The notes under the pieces were generated by a model. That model worked only from the letters and a program-made list of their open reading frames with translations. It was not told the DNA's origin and searched no databases. This document shows, piece after piece, positions 6,096 through 11,242 of a stretch of DNA of 11,242 nt (position 1 is its first letter; each line of letters begins with the position of its first letter). Location of the stretch: the NCBI GenBank assembly GCA_030594925.1, contig JAUVEG010000020.1, forward strand, positions 1-11,242, given 5' to 3'. This stretch comes from Gammaproteobacteria bacterium (GTDB taxonomy: Bacteria; Pseudomonadota; Gammaproteobacteria; Chromatiales; Chromatiaceae). The translations under genes were made by a program, and so were the position numbers.

Positions 6096-8225
6096 CTATT
6101 TCCGGGTTGCGATGAACACCCCGTCCCACTCTGCCGGTGGCGGTGTGTGGAGAAAGTCGGCGCAACGCTGACTGAAGATGCGGCTGGTCTGGTCATCGTA
6201 TGATTGCGCCAGGTGATCAAAAGCCTCCTGCGCCACGGAAAACTCCTGAGCAAAATAGCTTTCCAGTGCTGATTCAAATTTTTGCGCCAAACGGGTAGAT
6301 TCCTTTTCGCTTGCAACAGCCATCAGCTCAAAAACCTTGACTGCCACTGTTTTCCCCTTGACCTGGATTCGATCGATCGCTCTGCAGATAAAAGAGTCCC
6401 CCAGCTCTTTCCGGGTATCTTCCGAGATCAGAATTGGCGTGGCATATTGCTTGGTGGCGCTCTCAAGGCGGGCTCCAAGGTTGACCGTATCGCCGATGGC
6501 TGTATAGTCAAAACGCTTTTCCGCGCCGAGGTTGCCCACCACAGCATCCCCGGTATGCAATCCAATTCCAATCACCAGTTGCTGTCCATATTTTTCCTCG
6601 AAGAGGAGGTTCAAATCGGTGAGCTTGTGCTGCATCTTCAGGGCAACACTTGCCGCACGCATGGCGTGATTCGCCACACTCAGCGGCGCATTAAAAAAAG
6701 CCATGATTGCATCGCCGATATATTTGTCCAGTGTGCCGTGACTCTCCATGACGATATCAGTCATGACCCCCAGGTATTGATTCAGCATCTCCACCAGTCT
6801 CTCCGGCGACATGGTTTCTGCAAGGGTTGTGAATGACCTGATGTCGGAAAAAAGAATGGTGATACGACGCTTCTCCCCGCCTAATACCAGCAGATCCGGA
6901 TCCTCTATCAACTGTTTCACCAATACCGGACTGACATAGGAGGAGAAGGCGCGGGTAAGAAAGCGGTTTTTGAACTGTGAGGTCAGAACATAATAAACCT
7001 GGAATACGATAAAACCGATGATCAGCGAGATGACCGGATAGATCAGGCTGACGAGAAAACCCTGTACTGCCACCAGATAATAAAACAGCCCGACTGACCC
7101 GGCCAGAACCACCATGGATGCCAGGATCATGGTCTCAAGCCGGCTGGCGCTTATCAGCAGGATAACCAGCAAAAGCGGGAAGCCAAACATCATGGCCACG
7201 TTCAGCATCAATGCCGTATTGGCACCATGCAGATGGAAATCCTGCAATACATTACTCACTGCAGTCGCGTGCAGCATCACCCCCGGGTAGCTGGACACCA
7301 GCGGGGTCGGCAGCACGTCGGCAATACCCACTTCAGTCACTCCGACGAAAACGATGCGCCCGGAAAGCGCACCATCCGCTACATCTCCTCCCAGTATGTC
7401 GGCCGCTGAGATCAGGGGGATATCCTGCACGGGGTGGTAGAAGTTCAGCGCCAGACGCCCCTCTTCATCCACCGGAATAGGGAGAGATCCCACCGAAAGA
7501 GAGGCGACCCCATAGGGATCCAGGGTCACCCGGATGGATTGCTGCTTTGCGAAAGAGAGGGCCTGCAATGCCAGGGAGGGAAACAGGGCGTTGTCATGCC
7601 GCATAAGCAGGGGGGCATGGCGAAACAGGCCATCATGATCTTCAATTGCATTGAAAAATCCCTGCGCATCCAGATTCGCAGCCATGCTTGCCATGTTTCC
7701 TTCCACCGCCGCCATTTCAGGAACCATGTCCATCTCGGCGCCGGGCATCAGACGCAGCAGCCGGATTCTGTTCTCCCACCAGAGTTCATGCGCCTGTTTC
7801 GACATGGCTTCGGTTTGACTGGTGCGAAAAAAGTAGCCGCCGACGATTGCGCTGGCTGAATTACGCAGCACCTCGACAAGAGCCTGGTCCGCCTGTGGCG
7901 ACTCCTCCTGGGTGAAGACTATATCCAGACCAATAAGCCCGGCCCCTGAAGCCTGGATTCGATCAATCAGTTGCGCCAGCAGTTGACGACTCCACGGCCA
8001 GCGTCCGTAGCGCTTGACCGCTTTCTCATCCACTGCAACCACGACAACCGATGGGTGCGGTGCAGGCGCCTCCCTGAGACTAAAGACGATATCGCGTCCG
8101 CGGCTATCCAGGTGTTCCAGCCAGAGTGGCCGGGCGGCGAACAGCAGCAGACTGAGAGTCGATGCCAGCAGTGCAAACAGCATCCCTTTGAGGCGCTGTT
8201 TAAGACGCTGACTAATGCTGCTCAT
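6096..8225 (-). CDS. CHASE2-sensor class III adenylate/guanylate cyclase
   Basis: 709 residues: a short basic N-terminus, TM1 (about 13-35), a periplasmic CHASE2 domain (about 40-330, with the typical RGRDIVFSLR, KRYGRWPWSR, GLIGLDIVF and GRIVFVGVTE blocks), three closely packed TMs (about 337-360, 365-386, 390-413), then a cytoplasmic class III cyclase domain (about 450-635). Catalytic residues appear intact: metal aspartates D461 (FSDIRSFT) and D505 (KYIGDAIM), base-recognition K501 and T575 (FDYTAIGD), and transition-state N582 and R586 (VNLGARLE). Lys plus Thr at the base-recognition positions is the class IIIb arrangement and favours cAMP as product. Residues 640-709 form a helical tail ending PPPAEWDGV, common in CHASE2 cyclases. 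The ATG at 8223-8225 has only a weak GCGAG upstream, so expression may depend on coupling to the fecR-like gene 31 bp ahead. It is the last gene of a three-gene operon and probably its signalling output. The ligand or stress sensed by CHASE2 is unknown. Confidence 0.95.
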   Translation of the reverse strand: MSSISQRLKQRLKGMLFALLASTLSLLLFAARPLWLEHLDSRGRDIVFSLREAPAPHPSVVVVAVDEKAVKRYGRWPWSRQLLAQLIDRIQASGAGLIGLDIVFTQEESPQADQALVEVLRNSASAIVGGYFFRTSQTEAMSKQAHELWWENRIRLLRLMPGAEMDMVPEMAAVEGNMASMAANLDAQGFFNAIEDHDGLFRHAPLLMRHDNALFPSLALQALSFAKQQSIRVTLDPYGVASLSVGSLPIPVDEEGRLALNFYHPVQDIPLISAADILGGDVADGALSGRIVFVGVTEVGIADVLPTPLVSSYPGVMLHATAVSNVLQDFHLHGANTALMLNVAMMFGFPLLLVILLISASRLETMILASMVVLAGSVGLFYYLVAVQGFLVSLIYPVISLIIGFIVFQVYYVLTSQFKNRFLTRAFSSYVSPVLVKQLIEDPDLLVLGGEKRRITILFSDIRSFTTLAETMSPERLVEMLNQYLGVMTDIVMESHGTLDKYIGDAIMAFFNAPLSVANHAMRAASVALKMQHKLTDLNLLFEEKYGQQLVIGIGLHTGDAVVGNLGAEKRFDYTAIGDTVNLGARLESATKQYATPILISEDTRKELGDSFICRAIDRIQVKGKTVAVKVFELMAVASEKESTRLAQKFESALESYFAQEFSVAQEAFDHLAQSYDDQTSRIFSQRCADFLHTPPPAEWDGVFIATRK

Positions 8226-8256
8226 TCACTCGCCGGCTATGACTGAAGACCCAATC

Positions 8257-9009
8257 TCAGGGCTGCTGGAAATTGTAATAGTCGGTGGGTGGAGGTTGTT
8301 GGGGTGGATAGGGGGTTTGGGGTAGAGGCGGGGTCTTGCCGATGCCCGTGGGTGGAACAATTGCGCCGGGATCCCCCGCTTGCGAGCCACCTGAGCGTCG
8401 ATCAAGAGCACCGCCGCTGCCTGTTTGCTGCTTCCCCTCATCCGGAAGCGCCGCCGGCGGCCGGCCTTTTCTCACCTCCGTCGACTCCCCGGGGCCAAGT
8501 AAAACAGAGCCCTTCACCGCAGGGTCGATATTCTTCACCTCGACCCGGCCTTTGAAGACGTAGACCAGGGTCAATTTCGTGTCGGAATAAACCACAAAAT
8601 CCGTGCCCTGCACCCCCATGATTGCCGTGTTGGTGCGCACCCGGAAACTGTTCTTTCGTCGTGAGAAGGTATCTGTTACCACCGAGCGGACACGACCGCG
8701 AACCAGATCCATCACCGCATTGGGTTCAGCCGTTACATCATACTCCGCCAGCACCAGGCGGCTATTGTTATCCACCAGCAACTGACTGCCATCCGTGAGC
8801 CGAATACCTGCTTTGCCGTCATCTCCGGTAACCACCGTATCACTGGTTGCCAGGGAGTGGTGCTTTTTGAGGTTGCGCCCTGCGGGGGTATCCGGATTAA
8901 GAAAAACAGCACCCGCCACGGATTCAGCCTTGCCAACTGCAGTGGCAGCCTGCAAGCCAAATGGAGTAAATAGTGCTAATGCCAGTAAAAAGCCTGTTCC
9001 GCGTATCAT
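8257..9009 (-). CDS. Exported FecR-domain protein with proline-rich tail
   Basis: 250 residues. Residues 1-21 are a signal peptide (MIRGTGFLLALALFTPFGLQA) with a plausible cut before ATAVG, so the protein is periplasmic. The FecR domain spans about 50-160: DTVVTGDDGKAGIRLTDGSQ, LVRGRVRSVV, FRVRTNTAIMGVQGTDFVV and YVFKGRVEVKN, followed by LLGPGEST. Classic FecR proteins are membrane-bound regulators of an iron-uptake ECF sigma factor. This one lacks an N-terminal cytoplasmic anti-sigma segment, and no sigma factor or TonB receptor gene is nearby, so that role is unlikely. Residues 180-250 are low complexity, first Gly/Ser/Lys-rich, then Pro/Gln-rich (TPPLPQTPYPPQQPPP), ending YYNFQQP; this could be an extended linker or an interaction tail. 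The ribosome-binding site AGAGG lies 6 nt before the ATG. It sits between the barrel gene (53 bp) and the cyclase gene (31 bp), suggesting it relays between outer and inner membrane. Confidence 0.93.
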   Translation of the reverse strand: MIRGTGFLLALALFTPFGLQAATAVGKAESVAGAVFLNPDTPAGRNLKKHHSLATSDTVVTGDDGKAGIRLTDGSQLLVDNNSRLVLAEYDVTAEPNAVMDLVRGRVRSVVTDTFSRRKNSFRVRTNTAIMGVQGTDFVVYSDTKLTLVYVFKGRVEVKNIDPAVKGSVLLGPGESTEVRKGRPPAALPDEGKQQTGSGGALDRRSGGSQAGDPGAIVPPTGIGKTPPLPQTPYPPQQPPPTDYYNFQQP

Positions 9010-9062
9010 TGCAACCTCTTCTGTTTACACATCAATTCATCAATCCCGGTTGTTGCAGATAA

Positions 9063-10550
9063 TCAATACTGCCATGTAACACCACTTGAAATCACATAGC
9101 GATCATAATCATAGAGTTCGATATTCGAGCCACTTTTTATATTCACTCCACTCAGGGTCAGTTTCCAGTCACGGGACAACTGATAATTGAGCGAGGCGAA
9201 GAAGGATAAAAAATCGTCTTTCCTGGTGGTCAGAAACACATCGTGTTCATTATCAAAATCGTAATCGTAATACTCGATGCCGCCATCAATACTCCACTGT
9301 TCGTTGAGTCTGTGATCCGCCCTTACATAATAGTGCTGCACATCTCTTTGCCAGTTCTCTCCATTGGTATCATCACTGCCGAATTCCAGAATTCCCCGCA
9401 CACTGGTGCGCCCGTTATTGGGAGTCCAGATGATGGAGACTCCGTACCGGTCAGCATCCCCGCTGCGATCTTCCGGAATGGAAGATAAGCCATCATAATC
9501 CAGGCTCTCAAACCTGGCGTAAAAATAGGCGGAAATATCCGGGCCTGCATCCCAGACGAACCCCGGCGATACGGCCCATCGCGATCTGCTGATATCGTTA
9601 TCCATATTCAGATGGCTGTATTCAACGGGTAGCCTGAAGCCATAGCCCTGATCAGACGACCAGCCAAGCGAAGCAACCCAGGTCTGGTCGAAGTAGTCAT
9701 ATTCACTCTCCGAGACATGCACGCCGCCGCGTAAATGCGCCTCACCATAGAGGGTAAACCCCTGCCCGAGCGGGATATGCCCAAGCGCGTCAAGGAACAG
9801 AACATTGCGCCAGTCTGATTCATCCGAGGGCATCCCCCCTGAGCTGGAATCATCCGGGAATGCGCCAACATTGCTGTCGTATTCCAACCGATAGCCAGCA
9901 GCCAGTTGGTAAGGGCGCACCGCTCGATCCGTCCGCTCCTGTGGGACGATATCTGCAAAGTCTTTGACTGCCGGGTTTCCGGAATCAATCTCTGACATGC
10001 GGGAATCAATATCAGTCAGCACCGTGCGATCCCCCTGCGTCCTGTAGATAGGAGCCAGTCCGAGATTGATTTGCTGTAGTTTATGAGGATCCGTTGTGCT
10101 CCGCAACGCCCGTTCGAAGAGACTCCTTGCCTGCGCGATCTCCTCCTGAGCCAGGTGGATTTGTCCGGCAAGGATCATGGCGTCGATGTCACCATCAGTC
10201 AGCAGGGGTTGCAGCACTTCCAGCGCGGCGGGCATCTCTCCGTTCTCAAACAATGACTGAGCCAACGCCCGGCGCAGCCTTGCATTACCCGGCTCCGCAG
10301 CCAGGGCGGTTTTCAAATAAGGCGCGGCTTTTGCGTAACGCTGTAACTGAAACAGAGACAATCCAAGATAGCGTTTTTGATCCGCTGGTACGCTTGAGGC
10401 GCTCCCTTGACGAACCACCTCGAGATACTCCCCACGGGCATAGAGAGCAGCCAGTGAATCAGCAGCTAGTGCCGGAGCGAGTAGAGAAAAAAAGCTTGTT
10501 GGCGCTACTAAGCACCAGGCCAGATAATGCCTTATCCTTTTGGACTTCAT
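9063..10550 (-). CDS. TPR plus outer-membrane beta-barrel protein (SLAM/DUF560-like)
   Basis: 495 residues from ATG 10548-10550, which follows AGAGG with a short spacer and starts the signal peptide directly (MKSKRIRHYLAW...APALA, cut near residue 29). A longer frame to 10592 would only add 14 polar residues in front of the signal peptide. Residues about 31-175 are tetratricopeptide-like helical repeats (for example RYLGLSLFQLQRYAKAAPYL, ARLRRALAQSLFENGEMPAAL). After a linker, residues about 214-495 show alternating aromatic/polar strands typical of a barrel, opening with AAGYRLEYDSNVGAF and closing with VISSGVTWQY, whose final aromatic residue is the usual BAM-recognition end. This TPR-plus-barrel layout and the EYDSNV motif resemble surface lipoprotein assembly modifiers (SLAM, DUF560), which move lipoproteins to the cell surface. 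No obvious substrate lipoprotein lies within the window, so an alternative role as an outer-membrane sensor or export pore for this operon should be kept open. It is the first gene of the operon. Confidence 0.88.
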   Translation of the reverse strand: MKSKRIRHYLAWCLVAPTSFFSLLAPALAADSLAALYARGEYLEVVRQGSASSVPADQKRYLGLSLFQLQRYAKAAPYLKTALAAEPGNARLRRALAQSLFENGEMPAALEVLQPLLTDGDIDAMILAGQIHLAQEEIAQARSLFERALRSTTDPHKLQQINLGLAPIYRTQGDRTVLTDIDSRMSEIDSGNPAVKDFADIVPQERTDRAVRPYQLAAGYRLEYDSNVGAFPDDSSSGGMPSDESDWRNVLFLDALGHIPLGQGFTLYGEAHLRGGVHVSESEYDYFDQTWVASLGWSSDQGYGFRLPVEYSHLNMDNDISRSRWAVSPGFVWDAGPDISAYFYARFESLDYDGLSSIPEDRSGDADRYGVSIIWTPNNGRTSVRGILEFGSDDTNGENWQRDVQHYYVRADHRLNEQWSIDGGIEYYDYDFDNEHDVFLTTRKDDFLSFFASLNYQLSRDWKLTLSGVNIKSGSNIELYDYDRYVISSGVTWQY

Positions 10551-10591
10551 TTTACCTCTTCTACCATCATTGATTCCCCCGATATTTTTCA

Positions 10592-10620
10592 ATAATAGCT
10601 GTAATGAATTGATAATTCCA
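10592..10620 (-). promoter_or_regulatory. Candidate promoter of the barrel-FecR-cyclase operon
   Basis: On the minus strand, -10 TATTAT (10592-10597) is 17 bp from a weak -35 TGGAAT (10615-10620). It would give a leader of about 35 nt before ATG 10550, with the AGAGG ribosome-binding site inside it. The -10 is good (five of six) and the -35 poor (three of six), so an activator or an alternative sigma factor is possible. Confidence 0.35.
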
Positions 10621-10655
10621 CAGATATAAACATGGATTTACCTGATCTGCGATCC

Positions 10656-10677
10656 CAATATTATGTTTTTAATATTG
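10656..10677. repeat. AT-rich perfect inverted repeat
   Basis: CAATATTA (10656-10663) and TAATATTG (10670-10677) are perfect inverted arms of 8 bp around a 6-nt TGTTTT spacer. It sits upstream of the candidate -35 of the operon and of the right-edge gene, a reasonable place for an operator of a dimeric regulator. It does not match an FNR or CRP consensus. Confidence 0.4.
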
Positions 10678-10828
10678 CCGTGGTTTTTCAAGCGGGATTT
10701 TTTATGTCATGTTCAGGAACAGAGAGTGTGAGCTCGAAGGATTCAAACAAAACGCTTGAGGGTTGAGGGGCAGTTTTCCAAACAGACTGCGATAGAGAGG
10801 TGCAAAATTCCTGTCTGCGTATCGGGCT

Positions 10829-10858
10829 TTGGGGATAGGCGTGGAGATGCTTTATACT
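10829..10858 (+). promoter_or_regulatory. Candidate promoter of the right-edge membrane protein gene
   Basis: A good -10 TATACT (10853-10858) is preceded at 18 bp by a poor -35 TTGGGG (10829-10834). The start codon is 66 nt downstream of the -10. Direct GATCAA repeats lie in the intervening leader. The weak -35 keeps confidence low. Confidence 0.3.
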
Positions 10859-10924
10859 TATGCGATCAATGAGTTGCTGATCAAGTAAAAATATGTGGAT
10901 TGCAAGGTTTGAAGTGGAGTCGTT

Positions 10925-11242
10925 ATGGAGATAACAGCAGAGCAGGAAGAGCGGATCCGGCAAGCGACGCAAGATTTCAAAAAAGCGATGGGGATTCGCA
11001 ATTCAACGAGCATTCGCGTTGCCAAGCGTGTGACCGCCATTTTGCGGATCGGCATGGTGAGTTTTGGTGTGATAACGTTAATCCTCATTTTGATGTTGTT
11101 TGCATTTACCTCCAAGATGGATGAGATGATTGTTGCGCTGGATACCATGAACAGGCAGTTCTCCTCTATGTCAGAGAATATGACGATGATTAAGTCGACG
11201 ATGAACAGCATGCAGCGCAATATTGGCCATGTCCCCGTCATC
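10925..11242 (+). CDS. Single-pass membrane protein with methionine-rich predicted coiled coil (3' end outside window)
   Basis: 106 codons are visible and the frame is open at the right edge. The start ATG 10925 has GGAG (10916-10919) 5 nt upstream. Residues 1-40 are charged (EITAEQEERIRQATQDFKKAM) and likely cytoplasmic by the positive-inside rule (R31, K34, R35, R41). Residues about 43-61 (MVSFGVITLILILMLFAF) form one membrane helix. From residue 64 the sequence is helical with methionine or isoleucine in near-heptad positions (M65, M68, M75, M82, M86, M93, M96) and no glycine or proline until G101, suggesting a coiled coil on the far side of the membrane. I do not recognise the family. It is divergent from the cyclase operon and could share regulation with it, but no functional link is shown. 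A truncated chemoreceptor-like protein is possible but nothing visible identifies one. Confidence 0.75.
   Translation, partial: MEITAEQEERIRQATQDFKKAMGIRNSTSIRVAKRVTAILRIGMVSFGVITLILILMLFAFTSKMDEMIVALDTMNRQFSSMSENMTMIKSTMNSMQRNIGHVPVI

Larger units (their letters stand above)
10551..10924. other. Divergent intergenic regulatory region (374 bp)
   Basis: No convincing gene is present. The region is AT-rich near the operon side. It contains the operon promoter candidate (10592-10620), a perfect AT-rich hairpin (10656-10677), and the promoter candidate for the right-edge gene (10829-10858). Two direct copies of GATCAA (10864-10869 and 10879-10884) lie between that -10 and the ribosome-binding site. 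The stretch 10690-10820 shows nothing I can name beyond a tandem TTGAGGG (in GCTTGAGGGTTGAGGGG). Confidence 0.5.

Noticed and set aside
5608..6165. Long minus-strand open frame of 185 codons opposite the DUF1343 gene
   Set aside because: High-GC antisense frames are expected there; the product is Arg/Gln/Pro-rich and shows no domain, while the plus frame is a clear family member.
8257..9009. Interpretation of the FecR-domain gene as an iron-siderophore anti-sigma regulator
   Set aside because: There is no N-terminal cytoplasmic segment, no adjacent ECF sigma factor and no TonB-dependent receptor; the protein carries a cleavable signal peptide.
10688..10972. Minus-strand open frame of 94 codons in the divergent gap
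   Set aside because: It overlaps the start of the right-edge gene on the other strand, has no visible signal or domain, and its frame covers regulatory-looking sequence.

Overview
The window looks like chromosomal DNA of a gammaproteobacterium. The best evidence is a diacylglycerol-kinase-fold lipid kinase that resembles Escherichia coli YegS along its whole length. A bacterial RIO kinase, a DUF3299 exported protein, and a DOMON-like/DUF1343 (NamZ-family) pair would fit a free-living or symbiotic Chromatiales/Thiotrichales-type bacterium, but that placement is inference. No rRNA, tRNA, CRISPR array, transposase or phage gene was seen. Base composition varies: the AraC-type regulator (699-1670) is visibly AT-richer than the DOMON/DUF1343 genes (4277-6081).

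Left part (1-2925). A DUF3299 secreted protein runs off the left edge on the minus strand, behind a near-consensus sigma-70 promoter whose spacer holds a perfect 10-bp palindrome. Reading rightward on the plus strand are an AraC/XylS-type regulator, a small one-helix membrane protein related to DUF3302/YiaW at its N-terminus only, and yegS.

Centre (2926-6081). yegS converges with a minus-strand RIO kinase gene. The gap between them is largely filled by a 160-bp imperfect palindrome (3069-3228) with 26-bp terminal inverted repeats; it could be a MITE-like element and/or a bidirectional terminator. The RIO gene has a -10 hexamer so close to its ATG that the mRNA may be leaderless. Divergent from it is a plus-strand pair joined by an ATGA overlap: a DOMON-like protein and a DUF1343/NamZ-family putative exo-N-acetylmuramidase without a signal peptide.

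Right part (6096-10550). Three minus-strand genes are spaced 53 and 31 bp apart and probably form one operon. In transcription order they encode a TPR plus outer-membrane beta-barrel protein (SLAM/DUF560-like), an exported FecR-domain protein with a proline-rich tail, and a CHASE2-sensor class III nucleotide cyclase. Together they span outer membrane, periplasm and inner membrane and end in an enzyme predicted to make cAMP. This is the strongest candidate here for an uncharacterised envelope-signalling system.

Right edge (10551-11242). A regulatory-looking gap of 374 bp with an AT-rich hairpin separates the operon from a divergent, truncated gene for a single-pass membrane protein with a methionine-rich predicted coiled coil.
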